Below, piece by piece: positions 45,347 to 52,980 of a stretch of DNA of 64,000 bases. Numbering within the stretch: the stretch's first letter is position 1; the number at the start of each line of letters is the position of its first letter. Under the pieces are notes generated by a model, which had not been told where the DNA came from, did no database searches, and saw only the letters and a program-made list of their open reading frames with translations. Source of the DNA: Luteolibacter pohnpeiensis (GTDB taxonomy: Bacteria > Verrucomicrobiota > Verrucomicrobiia > Verrucomicrobiales > Akkermansiaceae); the NCBI RefSeq assembly GCF_016595435.1, contig NZ_JAENIJ010000001.1, forward strand, positions 62,001-126,000. Direction: 5' to 3'. The translations under genes and the position numbers were made by a program.

Positions 45347-45379
45347 ATGCCGCCTTGCAGTTGCAAGGCGGCATTTTTT
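45347..45379 (+). terminator. Strong terminator after the thioredoxin-like gene
   Basis: A perfect 13-bp inverted repeat (ATGCCGCCTTGCA and TGCAAGGCGGCAT) with a two-base loop is followed by six T. Confidence 0.93.
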
Positions 45380-45398
45380 ATGCGCGGATGAGTCCAAG

Positions 45399-46013
45399 AT
45401 GCGGCTGTGGTTGATTTTTGTCGTTCCGGCCATCCTGGTGCTCGTGACCTGGATGCTGTGGGGAAATTCGATGGAGGCTTGGCTGACTCCCGAAACCCTT
45501 GCCGCCGCGGGTAAATGGGCATGGGTGGCAGGAATCGGACTTTTGCTCGCTGACTTTTTCCTTCCGGTGCCTGGGACGGTGGTGCTGTCAGGGCTTGGCT
45601 GGATTTACGGAGCTTTGCTCGGCGGTTTTTTCGGCTGCGTCGGCTTGGTTTCAACGGGCTTGCTTGGCTACGGCATCGGCAGGCTTTGCAGCGAGAAAGT
45701 TGCGAAACGGTGGCTGGGTGGTGATTTCGAGCGCGGCGAGCAACTTTTCCGGAAGGGTGGCGGCTGGATGGTCGCGCTTTCGCGCGCGTTGCCGATCATG
45801 CCAGAGGTCATCTGCTGCAGCGCAGGTTTATTGCGCATGCCATTTCCACGATTCTTCGTCGCGTTGGTTTGCGGAAGCATTCCCATGGGGATGTTGTTTG
45901 CATGGGTGGGGTCTATCGGAACCGTCGCCCCCGCCTGGACATTTGGACTGAGTCTGGTGGTGCCGGCATTGCTTTGGCTGGCGGCGGTGGGTTTCCGGAA
46001 TTTCAGATCTTGA
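45399..46013 (+). CDS. VTT-domain (DedA/TVP38-like) membrane protein
   Basis: The 204-residue protein has several membrane helices. It contains the VTT core, FLPVPGTVVLSGLGWIYGALL and LSRALPIMPEVICCSAGLLRM, with the re-entrant helix Pro and the conserved Arg. DedA-type proteins flip undecaprenyl phosphate or phospholipids in known cases. The role here is inferred from the family only. It starts 20 bp after a terminator, suggesting its own promoter nearby. Confidence 0.82.
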   Translation: MRLWLIFVVPAILVLVTWMLWGNSMEAWLTPETLAAAGKWAWVAGIGLLLADFFLPVPGTVVLSGLGWIYGALLGGFFGCVGLVSTGLLGYGIGRLCSEKVAKRWLGGDFERGEQLFRKGGGWMVALSRALPIMPEVICCSAGLLRMPFPRFFVALVCGSIPMGMLFAWVGSIGTVAPAWTFGLSLVVPALLWLAAVGFRNFRS

Positions 46014-46044
46014 GTTGCCCTGCCACCCGGAGAATGTTCCGGGT

Positions 46045-47277
46045 GTGCGGATCGAGATCTTAAATACCGGAACGGAGCTTTTACTTGGAAACACGCTCAA
46101 CACACACGGCGCATGGTTCGGGCGGGAATTGTTCAAACTGGGACTGCGGATCACCCGACAAACCACCGTCCCGGATGGTGACGCGATCCGCGAGGCGCTG
46201 GAAGAAAGTGTGAGTCGCGCCGATGCAGTGATCGTCACCGGTGGTTTAGGCCCAACCAGTGACGATTTGACCCGGGAAATCACGGCTGAGGTATTGGGAA
46301 TCGAACTCATCACGGATGAGGCGGCTTTGCGATCGCTGGAGGCATTCTTTGCCGTCCGCGGATTGAAAATGGCACCGTCAAATCTCAAGCAGGCATTGGT
46401 GCCGGTTGGCGCGGATGTTTTGCCAAATCCGAATGGCACTGCGCCCGGGGTTTACGTGCCGCCTCGGCTGAACGGGCGGGCGAATTGCGCCGTATTTTTG
46501 CTGCCTGGTCCTCCGCGTGAACTCTATCCGATGTTCCATGATGAGGTGGTGCCGAAATTGAAAGCGCTGTCCGGGATCGAATCATTCCCCCCGGCGTTGG
46601 AACTGAAATTCACCGGGGTGGGCGAGAGCGATTTCCATCAGCAAATCGATGCGCAGCTGGCTGCGGTTCCAGGACTGGAATACGGCTACTGCGCGCATGT
46701 GGGCGAGGTCGATTTGAGACTGATTGGTGAAGAAGATGCTGTCCGATCGGGGCGGCAAATTGCTCTGGATGCCTTTGCTTCCAAGCTGGTGAGCGATGAC
46801 GGAAGTTCCCTGGAACGAGTGGTGGTTCGACTTTTAACCGAGCGGAATATCAAATTGGCCACTGCGGAAAGTTGCACAGGGGGACTGATCGCCAACCGCA
46901 TCACCAACGTCCCTGGCTCAAGTGCGGTTTTCACCCATGGTTTTGTGACTTACGCGAATGAGGCAAAAGTCGATTTGCTCGGGGTTAGCGAGACCGATTT
47001 GGAACAACACGGCGCAGTCAGTGAGCCGGTGGCACGGCAGATGGCCGAAGGCGCGCTGCGGGTGAGCGGGGCGGATATTGCGGTGTCGATCACCGGCATC
47101 GCAGGACCGTCCGGCGGTTCCGAGGAAAAACCGGTGGGGACGGCCTGGATTGGCTTGGCGATGAAAGATCGGCCGACTCTTGCCATCAAAGTCTACCACC
47201 CACGCAAGCGAAAGGATTTCAAGCAAGCCGCCAGCCAATCGGCACTCGATTGGGTGCGCCGACGGCTGGCAGAGTGA
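46045..47277 (+). CDS. cinA: CinA-family protein (MoaB-like domain plus nicotinamide-nucleotide amidase domain)
   Basis: The 410-residue protein has an N-terminal molybdopterin-binding-like domain (about 1-170) with EILNTGTELLLGNTLNTHG and IVTGGLGPTSDDLTRE. The C-terminal CinA domain (about 260-410) has LATAESCTGGLIANRITNVP and SITGIAGPSGG, which in the family hydrolyses nicotinamide mononucleotide to nicotinic acid mononucleotide. The start is set at the GTG at 46045 because the conserved domain begins immediately; the frame extends to a TTG at 46015, two bases after the preceding stop. It takes part in NAD recycling; NadE at 55639 belongs to the same pathway. Confidence 0.93.
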   Translation: MRIEILNTGTELLLGNTLNTHGAWFGRELFKLGLRITRQTTVPDGDAIREALEESVSRADAVIVTGGLGPTSDDLTREITAEVLGIELITDEAALRSLEAFFAVRGLKMAPSNLKQALVPVGADVLPNPNGTAPGVYVPPRLNGRANCAVFLLPGPPRELYPMFHDEVVPKLKALSGIESFPPALELKFTGVGESDFHQQIDAQLAAVPGLEYGYCAHVGEVDLRLIGEEDAVRSGRQIALDAFASKLVSDDGSSLERVVVRLLTERNIKLATAESCTGGLIANRITNVPGSSAVFTHGFVTYANEAKVDLLGVSETDLEQHGAVSEPVARQMAEGALRVSGADIAVSITGIAGPSGGSEEKPVGTAWIGLAMKDRPTLAIKVYHPRKRKDFKQAASQSALDWVRRRLAE

Positions 47278-47288
47278 TTTTTACAGGA

Positions 47289-49457
47289 TCAGGGAATCTG
47301 ATTGAACAGCTCCTTCAAGACTTCCGGAGAAAGCAACTCGGGAGCGATGATGGGCTCTTCTCTGCCTGGAATGTAGAGGACATTGACCGGGATCGCATCA
47401 CGATGGAGCTCGGTGAGCTTGGCGTCGATTTCAGGATCGGGATTGGTCTTGTCGGCTTTGAAGGCGACGATGTTTTTCTGCTTCATCAGCTCCACGATTT
47501 CAGGTGGGTAAGCCCGTGCTTTGTTGAGCTGGCAGGTGAGGCACCATTTCGCGGTGAAATCGACATAGACCGGCTGTCCGGCAGCAAGGCGCTGCTTCAC
47601 CTCGTCCGATGTCCAATGCTGCCAATCCACTTTGGCAACGTTCTTCCCGGCGGCATTGGTTGGAATCGGCCATGGCCACGCGGCGGCGACACCTGCACCG
47701 AGAAATGCCAACGATAGAACCCAGGCTGTTACGCGGACTCTGAACTTGCGGTAAGGCTGGCTCCAACGACCGTAGATCCATGCGGCGCAGGCGATGGCGC
47801 TCAGCCCACCCATGACCCACAGTCCTTTTTGGCCTTCATTGCGTTCAAAAACCTGGTTGCTGTAAACCCAGAGAAAGACACCGGCTGCGGCAAAAAGCAG
47901 GAACGACATGCCTTGTTTGAAGGACTCCATCCACGGGCCGGGACGTGGCAGTTTATCCACCAGCTTCGGAAAGGCGGAAAGGACCAGGTAGGGTGTGGAA
48001 AGCCCCAGTGCCATGGCGGCAAAGGCGATGAAGAACGGAATGGCTGGCAGGGTGGAGGCAGCACCAATGGCGACGCCGAGGAATGGGCCGGAGCATGGAG
48101 TGGCAACCAATGTCGCCAAAACGCCTGAGAAAAAGGTGCCTGCGATACCATCCTTTTGCATCAGCTCTCCGCCGACGCTGGTCGCTGAGGTGCCGATTTC
48201 AAAAACGCCGAACAGATTCATGCCAAGCAACAGCATGATGACAACCGTGAGAAAGATGACCCGTGGGTCCTGCAGTTGATTCCCCCAGTGGGCGATTCCG
48301 CCAAAAAAGAGGGCGACCGAGAGGACTCCGAATGAGATCAGCACACCAAGGGTGAAGATCAGGCCATGAATCATGACTTTGTTGCGATCGTGCCCAGCTT
48401 GCTGGACGAAACCCATAATTTTCAACCCAATCACCGGAAAGACGCATGGCATGAGATTCAGGATCATTCCGCCGATGAACATGCCTCCGACGATGAAAAG
48501 AAATCCACTGAAGGAATTGGCAGCCGCCTTCTGGGTCAAAGCGGTCTTCGAATCTGATGTCGCCGCAGTTGCGCCTGGCTGAGTGATCGAGGTGTCGGGG
48601 ACCAGGATGGCTTGGGTGCCAGCTGCTGTGGTGATGACCGCGATGCCGGAAAGTGAATTTCCAACCGGAATCGGTTCACCGTTAATATCGATACTGACAT
48701 GAGAGAGGGAAACGCTGAATGTTCCTGATTTAAGCGCATCTGGCTTTTTCCCTTCAAAAGGCTCAATGAATGGTTGGTTCGGGAGGAATTCGATCGATTG
48801 GATGTCCGCCACTTGGCCACCAGCTGCAGTCATCTGTAGTACCGTCGTTGCGCCATGATCGATTGCTTCGAATTTCCAATCGGTAGCTTCATGCGGCAAA
48901 TGGGACCGGGCATCTTCAAAGAACTTTGTCAGTTTGGCGTCTTTGGAAGCTTCAGCGGAAGAGTTCAGGGTAACGCTGAGATTGCTGCTTTCAAAGTTGC
49001 AGTTGGAATCGGAGCAAATTTGCCAACTGGCGTCTGCAGTCAAGGTGATGGATTGACCTGAAGGAAGCTCTGAAGGAGGGGTGATTTCGACGAGAAAAAC
49101 CGGATTGTCTGCATAGACCAGGCTTTTGTAAGCTGGAGTTTGCTTGATTTCAGGCACTGGCCATTGAATCGGCCCTGCTGTGAAGCCCGCAGGTAGTTTC
49201 CACTGAATGGCGGGTGGCGTTTCTATTCCTCCAGAGTTTTTGTAGTAGCTGTGCCAATTGGCAGGGTGCTCAAGCGACAAGGCCAGGGTGAACGGCTGAC
49301 CCGGGGCAATGCTGGTATTTTCAGATAACAAATTCGCCTTGGACTTGGCGTTCTCACCTGTTTCCCCGAATCCTAAATCCGGTGAGAGTGAAAACTGCGC
49401 ATGAGCTGAGGCGCTGAATGCGGCCAGGGCGATGGTGGAAAGAAAAAATCGGAGCAT
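47289..49457 (-). CDS. dsbD: Thiol:disulfide interchange protein, DsbD family
   Basis: The 722-residue protein has a signal peptide (ending SAHAQF). The N-terminal DsbD-alpha-like domain (about 25-280) contains the cysteine pair SWQICSDSNCNF. A CcdA-like membrane core of eight helices (about 320-570) has GGMILNLMPCVFPVIGLKIM with the first redox cysteine and ATPCSGPFLG with the second. The C-terminal thioredoxin domain has AKWCLTCQLNK. It carries electrons from cytoplasmic thioredoxin to periplasmic proteins, and could feed the two thioredoxin-like proteins at 20260 and 44331. It is convergent with cinA. Confidence 0.95.
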   Translation of the reverse strand: MLRFFLSTIALAAFSASAHAQFSLSPDLGFGETGENAKSKANLLSENTSIAPGQPFTLALSLEHPANWHSYYKNSGGIETPPAIQWKLPAGFTAGPIQWPVPEIKQTPAYKSLVYADNPVFLVEITPPSELPSGQSITLTADASWQICSDSNCNFESSNLSVTLNSSAEASKDAKLTKFFEDARSHLPHEATDWKFEAIDHGATTVLQMTAAGGQVADIQSIEFLPNQPFIEPFEGKKPDALKSGTFSVSLSHVSIDINGEPIPVGNSLSGIAVITTAAGTQAILVPDTSITQPGATAATSDSKTALTQKAAANSFSGFLFIVGGMFIGGMILNLMPCVFPVIGLKIMGFVQQAGHDRNKVMIHGLIFTLGVLISFGVLSVALFFGGIAHWGNQLQDPRVIFLTVVIMLLLGMNLFGVFEIGTSATSVGGELMQKDGIAGTFFSGVLATLVATPCSGPFLGVAIGAASTLPAIPFFIAFAAMALGLSTPYLVLSAFPKLVDKLPRPGPWMESFKQGMSFLLFAAAGVFLWVYSNQVFERNEGQKGLWVMGGLSAIACAAWIYGRWSQPYRKFRVRVTAWVLSLAFLGAGVAAAWPWPIPTNAAGKNVAKVDWQHWTSDEVKQRLAAGQPVYVDFTAKWCLTCQLNKARAYPPEIVELMKQKNIVAFKADKTNPDPEIDAKLTELHRDAIPVNVLYIPGREEPIIAPELLSPEVLKELFNQIP

Positions 49458-49508
49458 GGTGTGGAGAACTGCGACACAATAAGAGTCACCGAGCGTTTAA
49501 TTCATCCA

Positions 49509-49542
49509 AAAAAAATGAGACACCCGATATTATGGGTGCCTC
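49509..49542 (-). terminator. Terminator after the glycine-zipper gene
   Basis: An inverted repeat, GAGACACCC and GGGTGCCTC with one mismatch, is followed on the minus strand by a run of T (plus-strand A-run at 49508-49515). Confidence 0.85.
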
Positions 49543-49570
49543 AAATGCAAAAAACGATGATTGCGAGCGC

Positions 49571-49813
49571 TTAGCGGTAGCCTTGCTTGTCTTTGGTATC
49601 GCCATAGACCGCACCGGCTCCACCGCCGATAGCAGCTCCGAGAGCAGCACCTTCAAGCTCCCGACCGGATTGGTGACCAATGATGGCGCCAGAAACGGCT
49701 CCGATTCCGGCTCCGGTTGCAGCTCCGCGCTGTGCGTTAGGGCCCATTTCAGCACAGCTGGTGAATGAGAAGAGAGTGGCAACGCCAAAAAGAGTGATTA
49801 TCGAGGTTTTCAT
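49571..49813 (-). CDS. Glycine-zipper lipoprotein
   Basis: The 80-residue protein has a lipobox FSFTSC (Cys20) and a glycine-zipper segment GAGIGAVSGAIIGHQSGREL followed by AALGAAIGGGAGAVYG. Such proteins form membrane-associated helical pairs in the outer membrane and are often stress-related. It is separated by a terminator from the dsbD region. Confidence 0.85.
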   Translation of the reverse strand: MKTSIITLFGVATLFSFTSCAEMGPNAQRGAATGAGIGAVSGAIIGHQSGRELEGAALGAAIGGGAGAVYGDTKDKQGYR

Positions 49814-49974
49814 AATGTTTTGAGGTTCCCTTAGGTTCGATTGAGTTTTGATTTTCTCAAATCATTTCTATCAAAAATGGCGTTCAATGGAACGGGTGGC
49901 ATTTGATGCGCTATTTCATGCGTGGGCATAATTTGAGATGTTACCTGCACGATAAATCTGCCAAGAAAGTCGCC

Positions 49975-50388
49975 GTGACGCTTGAAGTATCCACGCCCGC
50001 TTTATTGTTTCCGGCCATTAGTTTGTTGTTTCTTTCGTTTACCAATCGCTTCCTACATTTAGCAGCACTGATCCGAAAGCTGCACAGCGATTGGCTGGAA
50101 AAAGGTGAGGAAATGCTTCGCGCGCAGATCGAAAACTTGAAGCGAAGATTGGTGTTAATTCGCCTCATGCAACTGCTCGGAGCCATCAGTCTGCTGCTTT
50201 GTGTGTCTTCCATGTTGGCCGTGATCGGGCAATTTCATGACCTTGCACTCGTTACTTTCGGCATCGCACTGATCCTGATGGCTGCATCCTTGGGATGCCT
50301 TGTCTACGAGGTCTGGATCTCAGGCGGAGCTTTGCGCATTCTTCTTAATGCGATGGAAAATACCAATCGCCCGGGAGCTAATTCTTGA
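49975..50388 (+). CDS. DUF2721-family membrane protein
   Basis: The 137-residue protein begins with the family core, LEVSTPALLFPAISLLFLS, and continues FTNRFLHLAALIRKL. Three hydrophobic helices are seen, with a charged helical loop (LEKGEEMLRAQIENLKRRLV). The function of the family is unknown. GTG 49975 is chosen because family proteins begin right before the STPALLFPA segment; the frame extends to an ATG at 49903. It heads a run of three same-strand genes. Confidence 0.8.
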   Translation: MTLEVSTPALLFPAISLLFLSFTNRFLHLAALIRKLHSDWLEKGEEMLRAQIENLKRRLVLIRLMQLLGAISLLLCVSSMLAVIGQFHDLALVTFGIALILMAASLGCLVYEVWISGGALRILLNAMENTNRPGANS

Positions 50389-50432
50389 GGAACGATTGGT
50401 TGAATTTGTGAAAATGCAGGCGATGGTCCATC

Positions 50433-50681
50433 ATGACAAAAAAAGCCGCATTTAGTATTCCGTCGATTATTTCGATTATAGCTGCCATTCTAACATTCGC
50501 TACCGGGGCCTTCTTCGGATTGATATGGGCCGGAGTGGCGGTTGTATTTGGTTTGCTGGGGGTTTTGTTATCACTTTCCCCAAGCATCAGAGGCGGCTTT
50601 TTAAGTATTTTGGGGGTTTTAGGTGGATTGATAGGCGTTATTGCCGCGATCATCAAAGCGATCGCCTATTTCCTATCCTAA
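50433..50681 (+). CDS. Small hydrophobic membrane protein (82 residues)
   Basis: Nearly the whole chain is hydrophobic, with three predicted helices rich in Gly, Ile and Leu (ISIIAAILTFATGAFFG, AVVFGLLGVLLSLS, ILGVLGGLIGVIAAI). The N-terminus is MTKKAAFSIP. It is like many small bacterial membrane proteins of the DUF4190 type, but no assignment is made. Confidence 0.7.
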   Translation: MTKKAAFSIPSIISIIAAILTFATGAFFGLIWAGVAVVFGLLGVLLSLSPSIRGGFLSILGVLGGLIGVIAAIIKAIAYFLS

Positions 50682-50703
50682 GCATCTGCTCGATTGAGCC
50701 TTC

Positions 50704-51789
50704 ATGAAGAACTTCCATTGTCAAAAGTGCGGCGAGCGGCTGTTTTTTGAAAATACCCTTTGCCTGTCTTGCTCAAGTGCCCTGGGTTTTCTTCCCGATT
50801 TTACCGAACTTGCCGTGATTGAACCGGCAGGGGATCAGGAATTCAGCACTTTGGCTAAAGGAGCTGAAGACCGCCTTTATCGGAAGTGCGCGAACTACCA
50901 GCTGGAGAATGCCTGCAATTGGATGGTTCCCGCCGATGAAACGGATGGCTTTTGTTGTGCCTGTCGGCTTAACCGGATTATTCCCGATTTAAGTGGTCTG
51001 GAAAACCGCAAGCTGTGGGTCAAAATGGAGGCTGCAAAGCGCCGCCTCATCTATGGTCTGCTGCGACTGGAATTACCCATCGTTCCGAAATCCGTTGATT
51101 TGCAGAACGGTCTGGCATTCGAGTTTCTGGCGGACCAGCCTACGACAATGGAACAGCCGGATCAGGTGGCCCGCATTCTGACGGGGCACGCGGATGGGGT
51201 GATCACCATCAATCTGGCGGAGGCAGATGATGCGGTGCGTGAAAAGACACGCATGAACATGGGGGAGGCGTATAGGACTCTGCTTGGACATTTTCGCCAC
51301 GAAAGTGCTCATTATTACTGGGATCGATTGGTGAGAAATGATCCGGGAATAGATCAAGTGCGGGCGATTTTCGGCGATGAACGGAGCAATTATCAGCTCG
51401 CGCTGCAGAACTATTATCAAACTGGAGCGCCTATCGGTTGGGAATCTTCATTCGTCACCCCCTATGCCGCATCTCACCCTTGGGAAGATTGGGCGGAAAC
51501 CTGGGCGCATTACCTTCACATCATGGCAACGCTCGAAACTGCATCCGCTGCTGGCTTGCAAATTCGGAATCGTGCCCAGAATCGCGTTCTTGCGTCTCCT
51601 TTTGGTAGAAATTTTTCGGAAATTCGCGAAGACTGGCATGCACTGCGATTCGTGGTGAATAGCCTGAATCGCAGTATGGGAATGGCTGATCCTTATCCGT
51701 TTATCCTCTCTGATGCGATCACTGAGAAGCTCTCCTTTATCCATCATTGGATCCGGAAAGACCGCGAGGTGGCCCAGTTAGTCGGCTGA
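50704..51789 (+). CDS. Zinc-ribbon zinc-metallopeptidase-like protein (Peptidase_Mx type)
   Basis: The 361-residue protein has an N-terminal zinc ribbon with CQKCGERL and CLSCSSALGFLPDF, and a second cysteine cluster (CANYQLENACNW...CCACRLNR). The catalytic zincin motif HESAH lies near residue 201, with a downstream EDWAETWAHYLH that could provide a third ligand. This layout is typical of putative zinc-binding metallopeptidases of the Mx family. It has no signal peptide and is probably cytoplasmic. Its stop codon lies one base before the sigma-54 promoter of small RNA 1. Confidence 0.88.
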   Translation: MKNFHCQKCGERLFFENTLCLSCSSALGFLPDFTELAVIEPAGDQEFSTLAKGAEDRLYRKCANYQLENACNWMVPADETDGFCCACRLNRIIPDLSGLENRKLWVKMEAAKRRLIYGLLRLELPIVPKSVDLQNGLAFEFLADQPTTMEQPDQVARILTGHADGVITINLAEADDAVREKTRMNMGEAYRTLLGHFRHESAHYYWDRLVRNDPGIDQVRAIFGDERSNYQLALQNYYQTGAPIGWESSFVTPYAASHPWEDWAETWAHYLHIMATLETASAAGLQIRNRAQNRVLASPFGRNFSEIREDWHALRFVVNSLNRSMGMADPYPFILSDAITEKLSFIHHWIRKDREVAQLVG

Positions 51790-51790
51790 T

Positions 51791-51807
51791 TTGGCACGGC
51801 CATTGCT
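51791..51807 (+). promoter_or_regulatory. Sigma-54 promoter of small RNA 1
   Basis: TTGGCACG-N4-TTGCT is an almost exact match to the sigma-54 consensus, with GG at 51793-51794 and GC at 51805-51806 (ten bases between). Transcription should start near 51818. It needs an enhancer-binding protein, which is not encoded in this window. Confidence 0.8.
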
Positions 51808-51817
51808 TTTGCATTTC

Positions 51818-51900
51818 TCGTCGTGGCATACAAATGGCCCGACTGAGATGCCTTTGGTTAATGGGTTTTCCGAAGGATGATCAGTCGGGCCATTTTCTTT
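51818..51900 (+). ncRNA. Candidate sigma-54-dependent small RNA 1
   Basis: The predicted RNA of about 83 nt has a short leader and then one long hairpin. The outer stem is 13 bp (ATGGCCCGACTGA at 51834-51846 with TCAGTCGGGCCAT at 51881-51893). An internal loop (GATG opposite ATGA) follows, then an inner stem CCTTTGG/CCGAAGG (51851-51857, 51870-51876) closed by a 12-nt loop TTAATGGGTTTT. It ends in TTTTCTTT, so the hairpin also serves as terminator. The same architecture recurs at 52178 with compensatory changes. It lies in a gap without protein genes. Confidence 0.75.
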
Positions 51901-51925
51901 GTACATCATTCTTTGTACATCATTC
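51898..51925 (+). repeat. Tandem 14-bp duplication after small RNA 1
   Basis: TTTGTACATCATTC occurs twice without a gap (51898-51911 and 51912-51925), overlapping the end of the terminator T-run. It is not present after small RNA 2. Confidence 0.8.
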
Positions 51926-52150
51926 TTTTTGCTTCTTTTGGCGGTGCTTTTCACAGAGCAAATCCTGACCGCAGTCCATGTCTCTCCGGACACCTTCAGC
52001 ATCCGATGATCGATGGATCAATCGCGTGTTTCAGTAAAGCTTTGAGCCGCAATGGCTTCGTCAATCCAGACAAGCCATATCTAGCAAATCATGAGCAAAT
52101 GGCAGCCTCTGAACAAATTTCTACGAAGTTTTTGGCGATTCGCCGAAAAC
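51926..52150. other. Spacer between the two small-RNA units
   Basis: About 225 bp without a supported gene. As the region upstream of small RNA 2 it may contain enhancer sites for the sigma-54 activator, but I could not pick out a clear repeated palindrome. Confidence 0.4.
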
Positions 52151-52167
52151 TTGGCACGACCAATGCT
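52151..52167 (+). promoter_or_regulatory. Sigma-54 promoter of small RNA 2
   Basis: TTGGCACG-N5-TGCT with GG at 52153-52154 and GC at 52165-52166 (ten bases between). It differs from the first promoter at two spacer positions only. The predicted start is near 52178. Confidence 0.8.
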
Positions 52168-52177
52168 TTTCTTCAGG

Positions 52178-52266
52178 TGTCGCGACACTAAAGCAGGCGG
52201 TCCGACTGAGATGCTCTAAGGTTAATGGGTTTTCCGCGGAGATGATCAGTCGGGCCGCTTCTTTTC
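52178..52266 (+). ncRNA. Candidate sigma-54-dependent small RNA 2
   Basis: The predicted RNA of about 89 nt starts in a short perfect palindrome GTGTCGCGACAC (52177-52188). The main hairpin has outer arms GCGGTCCGACTGA (52197-52209) and TCAGTCGGGCCGC (52246-52258), the same internal loop GATG/ATGA, a weaker inner stem (CTCTAAGG with CCGCGGAG, two mismatches) and the identical loop TTAATGGGTTTT. A T-rich tract (TTCTTTTC) follows. The outer A-T and T-A pairs of copy 1 are G-C and C-G here, so the helix is preserved although the sequence changed. Confidence 0.75.
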
Positions 52267-52291
52267 TATGCAGAAGTTGTAGGTAATACAA

Positions 52292-52327
52292 CAAAAAAGT
52301 CCCCTGCCTCCAAAATGAAGCAGGGGA
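52292..52327 (-). terminator. Terminator of the flavin reductase operon
   Basis: A 7-bp perfect inverted repeat (CCCCTGC and GCAGGGG) is followed on the minus strand by a run of six T (plus-strand A-run 52294-52299). Confidence 0.88.
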
Positions 52328-52403
52328 ATCTGTCGAAGAATCTCGAAACCTCATGGATTGAGGCGCAATGACTTTCGGAAATCGAAAGCCATCGCGAATC
52401 CGG

Positions 52404-52973
52404 TCACTTCGAGGATTCAATCAGCGATTGGACGAGTCCACGAATCTGTTGTGTCAGAGCGTCATCTTTCAATGCTCCATTTTCATCGAAGGCGAGATGT
52501 GATTCCGCAACGGTGACTTGGGCAGGAATGACCTGTGTGCCGATATTTTGCAGGATCAAGCGGAGCGAATCCAAGCCGCGGACGCCACCGTAGTGCGATG
52601 GCGAGGCTGCCAAAATCGCGGCCGTCTTGCCCTTGAAAATGGCGGCCGGTCCTTCTGCTTCCTCGTCAGCACGCGAAATCCAATCGAGCGCATTTTTCAA
52701 GGCACCACTGATCGCGCTGTTGTATTCAGGCGAGGCAATGACGTAGGCGTCATGAGCCGCGAACAATGCCTTGAGTTCCTTGGCTTTTTCCGGTTTTCCG
52801 GATTTTTCTTCATCGTCCTGATTGAAAACCGGAAGAGGAAAGTCCGCCAGGGAGGATAAGGTGACTTCCGCGCCCAATTCTGAGGCTTCTTTCGCGGCTA
52901 GTGCTGCGAGCGCCTGATTGAAGGAGGCGGCACGCATGCTCCCGCCAAAAACAAGAATTCGAGGTGTTTTCAT
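52404..52973 (-). CDS. NADPH-dependent FMN reductase family protein
   Basis: The 189-residue protein has a flavodoxin-like fold. The phosphate loop is FGGSMRAASFN (about residues 8-18), and SPEYNSAISGALKNALDWIS (about 80-100) is the conserved flavin and dimer segment. It should reduce FMN, quinones or azo compounds with NAD(P)H in the cytoplasm. It follows the YceI gene by 7 bp and probably shares its transcript. Start 52973 (MKTPRILVFGG) is chosen over an open frame to 53015 that would overlap YceI. Confidence 0.92.
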   Translation of the reverse strand: MKTPRILVFGGSMRAASFNQALAALAAKEASELGAEVTLSSLADFPLPVFNQDDEEKSGKPEKAKELKALFAAHDAYVIASPEYNSAISGALKNALDWISRADEEAEGPAAIFKGKTAAILAASPSHYGGVRGLDSLRLILQNIGTQVIPAQVTVAESHLAFDENGALKDDALTQQIRGLVQSLIESSK

Positions 52974-52980
52974 GTTCCGA

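Noticed and set aside
51861-51968. Short peptide frames starting at the ATG inside the small-RNA hairpin loops
   Set aside because: The two copies share only the first four codons, the second ends after six residues, and the ATG is in a conserved structural loop.
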